Shown piece after piece: positions 26,097-34,005 of a DNA stretch of 64,000 nucleotides. The notes beneath the pieces are model-generated. The model did no database searches, was not told the DNA's origin, and saw nothing but the letters and a program-made list of their open reading frames with translations. The stretch spans positions 5,208,001 to 5,272,000 of the forward strand of contig NZ_CP078145.1 of assembly GCF_019222765.1 (NCBI RefSeq), read 5' to 3'. Source of the stretch: Nocardia iowensis (GTDB taxonomy: Bacteria; Actinomycetota; Actinomycetes; Mycobacteriales; Mycobacteriaceae). How positions within the stretch are numbered: position 1 is the stretch's first letter; the number at the start of each line of letters is the position of its first letter. The translations under genes and the position numbers were made by a program.

Positions 26097-26863
26097 TCGG
26101 GTGTGACGTCTGCGTTCTCGATCAGAGCGCGGAATCCGGTCAACAACGCGTTGAGGCCGACTTCGAACTCGTCGTCGCTACCGACCTCCGCGAGGGTATC
26201 GGCGTGCTGGACGAGCAGCGGAAAAGCCGTGGCGTCTCGCGAGCGGTACAGCAGCCGCCGGTGCCGGTTCTCCTCGGGATCCGAGGCGTCCAGGCCGAGA
26301 TTGAAATGCACTGAGCCGATGACGAAGGTGGCCAGCGACGATGCGGCGGCGGACGCGAGCCGGGGACTGAGACCGGCTCCGATGAACAGTTCGAGGGCAT
26401 ACTCCACCCCCGCCAGCGAGTTGGGACCGAGCCGCTCGGTCCCGCGAAGGAGCGAGGCCACGCCGGGGTGCCGACGCAGGTGCGCACGGAACAGGCGAGA
26501 CGACCAAGCCGCCTTCTCGGCCCAGTCCGCGTTGTCGGGCGGAGCCGAGCTCGCCACGCTGACCGCCCGGTCGACCAGCAGGGTTACCAACTCCTCGCGG
26601 TTGCGCACGTGGCGGTAGAGCGACGCCTGCGTGCAGCCGAGCGCCTCGGCGAGGTTGCGCATCGTCAGCGCGGCGGCCCCGCGGGTATCGAGCAGGACCA
26701 TGGACGCGTCGAGGATGGCCTCGAGGGTGAGAGATCTGCGCCGCCGCGGACGCGCAGGCTCCCTTTCCCGAGCAAGCCACCAGGCAGCCGTGCCCGGCCT
26801 CGGTTCCGCCTGGCTCTGCCGCGGGTTCTCGCCCGCCCCGGCTGTCGTCGTCGGTTCGCGCAC
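26093..26863 (-). CDS. TetR-family transcriptional regulator
   Basis: 256 residues. An N-terminal basic extension precedes the HTH (LTMRNLAEALGCTQASLYRH, about residues 67-86), and the C-terminal ligand domain contains LFIGAGLSPRLASAAASSL. Start is GTG 26863. On the minus strand TATTCT, a -10-like box, lies only 6 nt before that GTG, so a leaderless transcript is likely. A 14-bp inverted repeat overlaps this promoter, which fits autorepression. It diverges from the alcohol dehydrogenase gene, the probable target. The ligand is unknown. Confidence 0.88.
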   Translation of the reverse strand: MREPTTTAGAGENPRQSQAEPRPGTAAWWLAREREPARPRRRRSLTLEAILDASMVLLDTRGAAALTMRNLAEALGCTQASLYRHVRNREELVTLLVDRAVSVASSAPPDNADWAEKAAWSSRLFRAHLRRHPGVASLLRGTERLGPNSLAGVEYALELFIGAGLSPRLASAAASSLATFVIGSVHFNLGLDASDPEENRHRRLLYRSRDATAFPLLVQHADTLAEVGSDDEFEVGLNALLTGFRALIENADVTPD

Positions 26864-26875
26864 CGAACAAGAATA

Positions 26876-26930
26876 GCCGCTATGCGAACACCTCTCGCTT
26901 AGTCTAAGCTAACGCCGTTCGCATAGCGGC
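26876..26930. promoter_or_regulatory. Nested palindromic operator between TetR and dehydrogenase genes
   Basis: Perfect 14-bp arms, GCCGCTATGCGAAC (26876-26889) and GTTCGCATAGCGGC (26917-26930), enclose a second perfect palindrome, GCTTAG-T-CTAAGC (26897-26909). The left outer arm overlaps the region just upstream of the TetR start. The layout suits one or two regulator dimers controlling both genes. Confidence 0.75.
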
Positions 26931-26948
26931 AGTCGGAAGGAAGCACTC

Positions 26949-27881
26949 ATGCGCGCCGTACGAAACACCGATCAAGGCATCGTCGTGGCCGAGGCCGACG
27001 ACCCGAACGGTCCCGGGGTCCGCCTCACCATCGCCGCCGCGGGCATCTGCGGAACCGACGTGAACTTCGCGGCCGGTGGCGTTCAGGGCTACACCTACGG
27101 CCACGAGTTCGCCGGCACCACCGCCGACGGCCGGTGCTACGCCGTCGAACCCACGGTTTACTGCGGAGCGTGCGACCAATGCCGCGCCGGTCATATCCAG
27201 CGATGCAACGCCCCGGAACATGGCACGCTCGGCATATTCCGGGACGGCGGCATGTGCGATGCCGTGACAGTCCCCGAGAACATGCTCGTCCGACTCCCGT
27301 CCGGCCTGGACGTACGCGACGCCTGTCTCGTGGAGCCCGCGTCAGTGGCCTGGCACGGTGTCCGCAGCGCGGCACTGGAGCCCGGCGAGCGAGTGGCAGT
27401 CGTCGGCGGCGGCAGCATCGGGCTGCTCGCCGCCGCCGCGGCCCGGCAGCGCGGCTTCGATGTCGATGTCGAGGTGCGCCACAAGCATCAACGGATCGCG
27501 GCGGAACGGTTGGAAGCCGGTCCGGCGCAAGGCGTTTACGACGTGGTGATCGACGCCGCGGGCACCGAGGCCGGTCTCGCCCGATGCGCCGAGTTGGCCC
27601 GACCCGGCGGTCGCATCGTGCTGCTGGGCGTCTATCAGCACACCGTTCCCATCCCCGGCATCGTCAGCCTGGTCAACGAACTCACCTACATCCACTCCGT
27701 CGCCTACAGCCGACACGACGGCATCCGCGACATGGAAAAGGCCGCGGCGCTGCTCGCGGACAACCCCGAGATCGCGCAGACCTTGATCACCCATCGATTC
27801 CCCCTCGACGACGCCGCAGAGGCCTTCCGCGTCGCCAGCGACCGAGCCTCCGGAGCAATCAAGGTCGTCCTTCACCCCTGA
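26949..27881 (+). CDS. Zinc-dependent alcohol dehydrogenase (MDR family)
   Basis: 310 residues, somewhat short for the family. GICGTDVNF and GHEFAG hold the catalytic-zinc Cys and His; CGACDQCRAGHIQRC is the four-Cys structural zinc loop; VAVVGGGSIGLLAA is the NAD(P)-binding Rossmann motif. The C-terminal part includes DVVIDAAGTEAGLARCAELA, typical of zinc MDR enzymes. A GGAAGGAAG site precedes ATG 26949. The divergent TetR gene probably regulates it through the nested palindrome. The substrate is unknown. Confidence 0.88.
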   Translation: MRAVRNTDQGIVVAEADDPNGPGVRLTIAAAGICGTDVNFAAGGVQGYTYGHEFAGTTADGRCYAVEPTVYCGACDQCRAGHIQRCNAPEHGTLGIFRDGGMCDAVTVPENMLVRLPSGLDVRDACLVEPASVAWHGVRSAALEPGERVAVVGGGSIGLLAAAAARQRGFDVDVEVRHKHQRIAAERLEAGPAQGVYDVVIDAAGTEAGLARCAELARPGGRIVLLGVYQHTVPIPGIVSLVNELTYIHSVAYSRHDGIRDMEKAAALLADNPEIAQTLITHRFPLDDAAEAFRVASDRASGAIKVVLHP

Positions 27882-27907
27882 CAGCAGTCCGTCCTGGTGG
27901 CAGCACC

Positions 27908-29839
27908 TCATCGGATACCGACGTCACCGTCGCCGGTGAAGACCGCGGATTCGCGGAGGCGGTGCAGGCGCAGGGCCAATTGGATTTCCAGAGCGCGGTC
28001 GGGGCCCTGCCAGTCGTCGCCGAGCAAGCTGGTGATTCGCTCCAGCCGCTGAGTGACGGTATTGACATGGATGTGCAACCGTTTGGCGCTGTTGCTGGGA
28101 CTGCACCCGCTGCCGAAATACGCTTCCAGGGTGCGGATCAGCGAGGCGCCGCGGCGGCGGTCGTAGTCGATGACGGGCCCCAGGGTGGCGGTCAAGAAGG
28201 CGAGCACGTCACCTTTCGTGCTGATCAGCAGGCCGACGAAGCCCAGATCGTCGGTGCTGGCCGCCGCACCGGAGCGGCCGAGGGCGTGCAGGGCGTGGAT
28301 GCACCGTTGCGCCTCGCCGTGCGCGTCGGGAACCCCCGCCGGAAGATCGACCGGCCCGGTTGCGGCGATGGTCGCGGAAGTTCCGGTGGCGGTGCTGAGT
28401 TCGGTGGCGAACTGTCTGGCAATGGCCCCGGGATCGGTCCCGGGCAGCATCAGCACGGTGTGCTCGCCCCGGTTGGCCGCCAGTCCCTGGTGCATCGTGA
28501 CGTGACCGGTCGTCCAAGTAGCGGCGCGCGGGCGGCCGCCGTGGTCGACGACCAACAGGACGTAGGGTTGTTCGAGATCGATGCCCAGCAGGGCGGCACG
28601 GCTTTTCAGGGCGGCATGATCGGTGACCCGGCCGCCGAGCAGATCGTCGAGCAGTTCACCGCGCACCCGGCTTTCCGCCTCGGCGATGCTACGCCGGAAC
28701 AGCAGTAGCAGCGCGGTGATCAATGCCGCCCGTTCGAGGATGCGCTGGTCGGCCAGGGAGAGCTCGCCGGAATGCTGCAGCACCAGCGTGCACAGCGGTT
28801 CGGCGCCCGCGCCGGCGGGAGCGGCCCACAGGTCACGCAGGCGCGCGGTCCTGCCGAGTCGGCCTGCGGTTTGCACGATTTCGCCCAGCAGGGTGGCGTC
28901 GTCGAGTTGGTCGCGGCCGCCGGACTCGGGGTCGATATCCGCGATGCGGCAGCCGTCGGAGTCGAAGACGAGTAGTGCCCCGCCCAGAATGTCCCGGGCG
29001 ACCGTCGCGATATCAGTGACCCCGCCACCGCGGACGACGAGATCGGTCATTCGATCATGGGCCTGGGCCGCGCGCTCGACAGTGGTGTAGTGGGCGTGCA
29101 TCGCGGCGTTGGCGGCGCTGAGTTCGGCCAGGGCGGTGCGCGTTTTGGTGAGCAGGCGGGCCGAATCGAGGGCGACGGTGGCGTGCGCTGCCAGCGAGCC
29201 AAGCAGCGCGATCTCTTCAGGGGCATAGGGCCGAGCGCTGCGGTGCGAGGCGAACAGTACGCCGATCACCTGGTCGCCGAGCTTCATCGGGACACCCAGA
29301 ATGGCGACGATGCCTTCCTCGGCCACCGCGGCGTCGATCTCGGCGGTGTGGCGGAAGCGTTGGTCGGCGAAGTAATCGGCGGAGCAGTAGGGCATCCCGG
29401 TCTGGGCGACGAGCCCGCCGAGGCCCGCGCCCATCGGCAGCCGGCACTCGCGAAAGGCCCGTGCGGCCGAACCGTCGGTGACGCGCATGTAGGTGTCGCC
29501 GCGGTCGGGATCGGGCAGGGTCATGTAGGCGATGTCGGCGTGCAGCAGCCGCCGTGCGCGGTGCACGATCGCACACAGCACCGCGTCCACCTCGCGCAAT
29601 CCCGCCAGATCGCTTGCCGTGTCGAACAAAGCGGTCAGTTCCGCCTCGCGACGCGCGCGCCGCTCGAGCAGCGCCCGCACGCGTAGCGCGGCGAGTTTGG
29701 CGGCCTCCAGCTCGGCCAGCGTCGCCGCGCAGGCTCCGGCCGCGCGCGCTTCCAGCAACGGCGCTTCGAACTCGACGGCGGGTGCCTCCCGCTCGAGCAG
29801 CGCGAGAAAGATCTCCCATGGCATTGTCGTGGTGGTCAT
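27908..29839 (-). CDS. GAF domain / PucR-type transcriptional regulator
   Basis: 643 residues. A GAF domain (LLHADIAYMTLPDPDRGDTY ... LGVPMKLGDQVIGVLFASHR, about residues 110-235) is followed by a coiled linker, a GGDEF-like degenerate domain, and a C-terminal PucR/CdaR helix-turn-helix (SAKRLHIHVNTVTQRLERIT). Such proteins sense small metabolites and activate adjacent catabolic genes. ATG 29839 is chosen; a GTG six codons upstream is possible. It is divergent across 360 bp from the two secreted polyester-degrading enzymes and is their likely regulator. Confidence 0.86.
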   Translation of the reverse strand: MTTTTMPWEIFLALLEREAPAVEFEAPLLEARAAGACAATLAELEAAKLAALRVRALLERRARREAELTALFDTASDLAGLREVDAVLCAIVHRARRLLHADIAYMTLPDPDRGDTYMRVTDGSAARAFRECRLPMGAGLGGLVAQTGMPYCSADYFADQRFRHTAEIDAAVAEEGIVAILGVPMKLGDQVIGVLFASHRSARPYAPEEIALLGSLAAHATVALDSARLLTKTRTALAELSAANAAMHAHYTTVERAAQAHDRMTDLVVRGGGVTDIATVARDILGGALLVFDSDGCRIADIDPESGGRDQLDDATLLGEIVQTAGRLGRTARLRDLWAAPAGAGAEPLCTLVLQHSGELSLADQRILERAALITALLLLFRRSIAEAESRVRGELLDDLLGGRVTDHAALKSRAALLGIDLEQPYVLLVVDHGGRPRAATWTTGHVTMHQGLAANRGEHTVLMLPGTDPGAIARQFATELSTATGTSATIAATGPVDLPAGVPDAHGEAQRCIHALHALGRSGAAASTDDLGFVGLLISTKGDVLAFLTATLGPVIDYDRRRGASLIRTLEAYFGSGCSPSNSAKRLHIHVNTVTQRLERITSLLGDDWQGPDRALEIQLALRLHRLRESAVFTGDGDVGIR

Positions 29840-30201
29840 CGGCGATCGGTAGCCCACTGCGCCATATCGCCTCCATGCATCGAGCTGTGCCGAACTCCGG
29901 GCCGATCCATGGGCGGCCGCGACGGGTTCGGGTCACGGAGTCCATCCGTGTGTATCCGAGACGTACACCTCTGCCCGGATCGGGCTGTGCTGGGACAATA
30001 GATCGATTCGATCGCGGTTGCGATGTGTTCGGGCCACATATTTCCGGTCGTATGCATTCGACGCGCCCACATATGTCACGGGGCTGCTGAAACAGTGGCG
30101 CCCCACACCACAAAACCGAGTTCAAGAGTGGCTCCGGCGTATCTGGTTACCTGCCGATCCCGGCGCACAGAATTCAGGCATTCCGCTCGAGGAGGAGCCT
30201 A
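29840..30201. other. Divergent regulatory gap
   Basis: About 360 bp between the GAF/PucR regulator and the esterase genes. No gene is visible. It presumably holds both promoters; I did not find a clean palindrome. Confidence 0.35.
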
Positions 30202-31503
30202 ATGCCGCTGGTTTCGCGTCTGGTCACGCACGCCGCCACCGTGAGCGTCGCGGTTGTCCTGGTGGGAGCCGTCGATGTGATGGCCGCGGATATCCGGTCG
30301 GCGGGTTGCACCGCGCCCCTCGTTGTCGGCGCGCAGCAGCAGATCTCGGCATGTCTGGCCGACCTGACCACCGCGGGCACGGTGGCGTCCGGGCATACCG
30401 TGCCCGCGGACTGGGTCGGTCTGCAGTCCGCAAGCGCGACGAATCCGTCCGGGGTGCCCGGCATCCAGATCGACGGCTACTTTCCCGACAGTTCCGCCTT
30501 CAACACCCACCATGGCTGGAACCACGACAGCCAGTTCGTGATTCGGTTGCCCGAACATTGGAACGGCGGTCTGGTGGTGGCCGGAACGCCCGGCAACCGG
30601 CGCCAGTACGCAAACGACTTCACCATCTCCGATTGGGTGCTGTCGCAGGGCTATGCGTACGCCGCGACGGATAAGGGCAATAGCGGCAGTGATTTCCATC
30701 AGGACGGGGTTGCGCCCGGTGACGCCATCGTCGAATGGCATCAGCGGCTGACGCAATTGACGATCGCGACGCAGGCCGCGGTGCTGCGGCGATACGGACG
30801 ACCGGCCGAGCGCACCATCGCGGCGGGCCTGTCCAACGGCGGCTATCTGGTGCGCTGGCAACTGGAGCAGATGCCTTGGCTCTACGACGGTGGTGTCGAG
30901 TGGGCGGGCACGCTGTGGAGCGATGAGGCGAATCTACTGAGGTTCTTGCCACCGGTGCTCGGCAAATATCCGAACGCGCCGGAAGACATTGTGGCGGCGG
31001 GATTTCCGGCTGAGTCAGCGCCACTGTGGGACTACCACGACAAAACCTATTGGAGTTCGACCCAGCGGATCTACCGTGCCGAGTTCGATCCGGCCTACTC
31101 GGCCGCCGAGTCCGACTACGACTACGCCGCTCGTCCCGAGTCGGTTCGGGCGGCGGTGCGGCGGGTGGCGCTGACCGGGCGTCTGCAACGTCCGTTGCTC
31201 ACCGTGCACGGCACCTTGGACGCGTTGCTGCCGATCGGCGAGGACTCCGATGTCTATGCCTCGATGGTCCGGGCGCACGGGAGCGATCCGCTGCACCGTT
31301 ACTACCGGGTCGAGGGCGGCAACCATGTGGACGGGTTGTACGACTCGTTTCCCGATCTGCTCCGGCCGCTGCTGCCTTGTTTTCGCAGCGCCTTCACTGC
31401 GCTCGAATCCTGGACCACGACACAAAGATTGCCGCCGCCGAGCGCGACGCTGTCGCGTCCTGCCTCCGGAGCACCGGTCGACACGTGTGATCTGGGCGGC
31501 TGA
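30202..31503 (+). CDS. Secreted 3-hydroxybutyrate-oligomer-hydrolase / tannase-like esterase
   Basis: 433 residues with a Sec signal (VTHAATVSVAVVLVGAV then AAD). ATG 30202 has GAGGAG a few nt upstream. The nucleophile elbow AAGLSNGGYLVR, the acid in VHGTLDALLP and the histidine in EGGNHVDGLYD form the triad of the tannase/feruloyl-esterase and 3HB-oligomer-hydrolase superfamily. Because a PHB depolymerase follows 37 bp downstream, an oligomer hydrolase role in extracellular polyhydroxybutyrate use is the best inference. The assignment between the two families remains uncertain. Confidence 0.82.
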   Translation: MPLVSRLVTHAATVSVAVVLVGAVDVMAADIRSAGCTAPLVVGAQQQISACLADLTTAGTVASGHTVPADWVGLQSASATNPSGVPGIQIDGYFPDSSAFNTHHGWNHDSQFVIRLPEHWNGGLVVAGTPGNRRQYANDFTISDWVLSQGYAYAATDKGNSGSDFHQDGVAPGDAIVEWHQRLTQLTIATQAAVLRRYGRPAERTIAAGLSNGGYLVRWQLEQMPWLYDGGVEWAGTLWSDEANLLRFLPPVLGKYPNAPEDIVAAGFPAESAPLWDYHDKTYWSSTQRIYRAEFDPAYSAAESDYDYAARPESVRAAVRRVALTGRLQRPLLTVHGTLDALLPIGEDSDVYASMVRAHGSDPLHRYYRVEGGNHVDGLYDSFPDLLRPLLPCFRSAFTALESWTTTQRLPPPSATLSRPASGAPVDTCDLGG

Positions 31504-31540
31504 GTCTGCCGAATCCATCCCCAACGACGAGGAGCCGAAT

Positions 31541-32848
31541 ATGAAGATCCGAACCGCCCTGGCCGCTCTGGCCTTCGCCACCGTCACGGCGGCCACCACG
31601 GCGGTGGTGACCGCCGCCGTGCCCAGCCCGACACCGCAGGACTTGCGCGGCTATGACATCAGCGCCGCCTACGTCGTCGGGATCTCTTCCGGCGGGTACA
31701 TGGCGACCCAGTTGCACGTCGCCTACTCCGATGTCTTCGCGGGCGCCGGTGTCTTCTCCGCCGGTCCGTACCGGTGCGCACAGGATTTCGACTATGCCGT
31801 GACCGCCCAGAACAGTTGTATGCAGAACGGGAGACGCAAGTCCCCCACCGAGTTGGCGGACGAGACGCGTCGACTGGCGAACACGGGCAAGGTCGACGCC
31901 GTGGCGAACCTGGCCGGCGACCCCGTGTACCTGTACCACGGCACCAATGACAACACCGTCGTGCAGGCCGTGAACGATGACCTCGCAAGCTATTACGGGC
32001 TGTTCGGCGCGGACGTCAGCTATGACAAGGCCGGTCCGGCCGGGCACGCGTGGGTGAGCCCGCTCGGGCCGGTGGACTGTGCCGCGACCCGGTCGCCGTT
32101 CATCAACAAATGCGCCGGTGACCCAGTCGGGCAGATGCTGGGCAAGCTGTTCGGCCGGGTGAGCGGCCCCGCCGCGAACCTCAGCGGCAAACTCGTCCAG
32201 TTCGATCAGAACGCTTACGCGCCGGGCGGCAACGCCGGCGCGATCAGCATGGACGGCAAGGGTTTTGCTTACGTACCCAAGTCCTGCTCCGACGGGGCGT
32301 CCTGCCGGCTGACGGTCGCGTTGCACGGTTGCAAGCAGGGCTACAGCTATCAATCGTTCGGCGACGCCTTCATGAAGTACTCCTACCTCAACGAATACGC
32401 CGATACCAACAACACCATCGTGCTCTACCCGCAAGCGATTGCGCTCAGCAACGCCGGCACCACCAATCCGAACGGCTGCTGGAACTGGTGGGGCTACGGC
32501 GGCGACGCCAACTACGCCTGGCAGGGCGGAAAACAGCTTCAGACCATCATGGCGATGGTCGAGCGGCTGGACAGCGGCACGACCACGCCGCCGACCTCCA
32601 CCACGACCACCCCGCCGACGAGCACGCCGCCGACGACCACGCCGCCGACGAGCACCCCGCCGACAAGTACGACCCCGGCACCGGCATGCGTCACCGATAC
32701 GAATCGCGCACACACCACAGCCGGACGCGCCCACGTCACCAACGGCTACACCTACGCCAACGGTTCCAACCAGAACCTGGGTCTGTGGAACACCTTCGTC
32801 AAGTCGTCGATCAAGCAGACCTCCCCCGGCCATTGGGAGAAGTGCTGA
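31541..32848 (+). CDS. Extracellular PHB depolymerase
   Basis: 435 residues from ATG 31541, with a GAGGAG site. It has a Sec signal (LAALAFATVTAATTAVVTAA), a catalytic domain with the lipase box GISSGGYM, the acid in YHGTNDNTV and the His in GPAGHAW, then a Thr/Pro linker (about residues 347-378) and a Cys-bounded C-terminal module of about 55 residues (HVTNGYTYANGSNQNLGLWN) like the substrate-binding domain of secreted PHB depolymerases. It degrades polyhydroxybutyrate to oligomers outside the cell. It forms an operon with the upstream esterase, probably under the GAF/PucR regulator. Confidence 0.88.
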   Translation: MKIRTALAALAFATVTAATTAVVTAAVPSPTPQDLRGYDISAAYVVGISSGGYMATQLHVAYSDVFAGAGVFSAGPYRCAQDFDYAVTAQNSCMQNGRRKSPTELADETRRLANTGKVDAVANLAGDPVYLYHGTNDNTVVQAVNDDLASYYGLFGADVSYDKAGPAGHAWVSPLGPVDCAATRSPFINKCAGDPVGQMLGKLFGRVSGPAANLSGKLVQFDQNAYAPGGNAGAISMDGKGFAYVPKSCSDGASCRLTVALHGCKQGYSYQSFGDAFMKYSYLNEYADTNNTIVLYPQAIALSNAGTTNPNGCWNWWGYGGDANYAWQGGKQLQTIMAMVERLDSGTTTPPTSTTTTPPTSTPPTTTPPTSTPPTSTTPAPACVTDTNRAHTTAGRAHVTNGYTYANGSNQNLGLWNTFVKSSIKQTSPGHWEKC

Positions 32849-32893
32849 CGGGACGGCGCCCGATGGCAGGCCGGCCACGAGAATCCCACGGGG

Positions 32894-32924
32894 TTGACCT
32901 GAACGTTAGTTCAGGTAGCAGGAT
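32894..32924 (+). promoter_or_regulatory. Promoter with palindromic operator for the NmrA-type gene
   Basis: TTGACC (32894-32899) is a near-ideal -35. The perfect palindrome ACCTGAACGTTAGTTCAGGT (32897-32916) overlaps it, and a poor -10 (CAGGAT, 32919-32924) follows at a 19-bp spacing. Long spacing plus a centred palindrome is the hallmark of MerR-activated promoters. TetR or HxlR control is also possible. Confidence 0.6.
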
Positions 32925-32931
32925 CGGGTCC

Positions 32932-33762
32932 ATGATCCTGGTTACCGGAGCAACAGGCAAGGTCGGCCGCCAGGCCGTCACCCAACTACACGAGGCGGGC
33001 GTCGAGGTTCGTGCGCTGGTCCGTCGCCCGGAGTCGGCGGATCTGCCGCCCGGCGTCGAGGTGGTCCTTGGCGATCTGTCGGATCCGGACAGCCTGGACG
33101 CCGCGCTCGATGGTGTGCACGCGGTATTCCTTGTGTGGCCGACGCTGGATGCGGACGCGGCCGCACCGGCCGTGGTGCGGAAGTTGGCCGAGCGGGTGGC
33201 GCATATCGTCTACCTGTCCGCCATGGGCGCGGACGAGCAGGCCGGCGCGGTAATCGGTTCGCACGGCTATCTCGAGCGGCTCATCGACGATACGGGGGTC
33301 GGCCGGACCTTCGTGCGCGCGGGCGGATTCGCCGGCAACGACCTGGGCTGGGCGGAGTCCATTCGCGCCGAAGGTATTGTGCGCGAATACTACGACGATT
33401 GGCGCAGGTCGGTGATCCACGAGCGCGACATCGCCGCGGTGGGTGTGCGGGCCCTGCTCGAGGGCCACACCGGCACCGTCTATGAGGTGACCGGCCCTGA
33501 GTTGCTGACTGCTCCGCAGCGGGCGCGGATCATCGCCGACGCGCTCGGGGTGCCGGTGCGGTTCGAGAAGATGTCCCGGGACGAGATGCTGGCGGGAATG
33601 TCCACCTGGATACCGGTCGACGAGGTGGACAACGCGCTGGTGGAGATGGACGAGATGACGGCGCAGCCGGAGCCGGTGCTGTCCACTGTCACCGAGGTTA
33701 CCGGCGCGCCCGCGCACACCTATCGCGAGTGGGTCGCCGACCACCTGGCCGATTTCCGTTGA
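32932..33762 (+). CDS. NmrA-type NAD(P)H-binding protein
   Basis: 276 residues from ATG 32932. The N-terminal Rossmann motif (LVTGATGKVGRQAVTQL, TGxxGxxG) and GVEVVLGDLSDPDSLDAALD are typical of atypical SDRs of the NmrA/quinone-reductase (QOR2-like) group. No catalytic Tyr-x-x-x-Lys is obvious. These act as NAD(P) sensors or reductases. The start falls close to the expected transcription start of a palindromic promoter, so the mRNA may be nearly leaderless. Neighbours are unrelated. Confidence 0.85.
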   Translation: MILVTGATGKVGRQAVTQLHEAGVEVRALVRRPESADLPPGVEVVLGDLSDPDSLDAALDGVHAVFLVWPTLDADAAAPAVVRKLAERVAHIVYLSAMGADEQAGAVIGSHGYLERLIDDTGVGRTFVRAGGFAGNDLGWAESIRAEGIVREYYDDWRRSVIHERDIAAVGVRALLEGHTGTVYEVTGPELLTAPQRARIIADALGVPVRFEKMSRDEMLAGMSTWIPVDEVDNALVEMDEMTAQPEPVLSTVTEVTGAPAHTYREWVADHLADFR

Positions 33763-34005
33763 GCACCAGCAGTTTCCGCTGATCCCCCCCGGCCTGCGCT
33801 GCGAGCTGGCTGCCGAATCGGCGTCAGCGAGCGGTGCAACTACTCGCGCGGTCATAAGAGGCGGGCCTGAGCGCGACCGCAAGCATCTCCGGCGCAAGCA
33901 AGTGAATGAATATTCCGCCACTGCAGGGCTCCTACCTGGAACTTGTGCGCGAAGTCCGCCCGACGTGATTAACTCGACCCGCATTGGGAAAAAGGGGAGT
34001 TTCAT

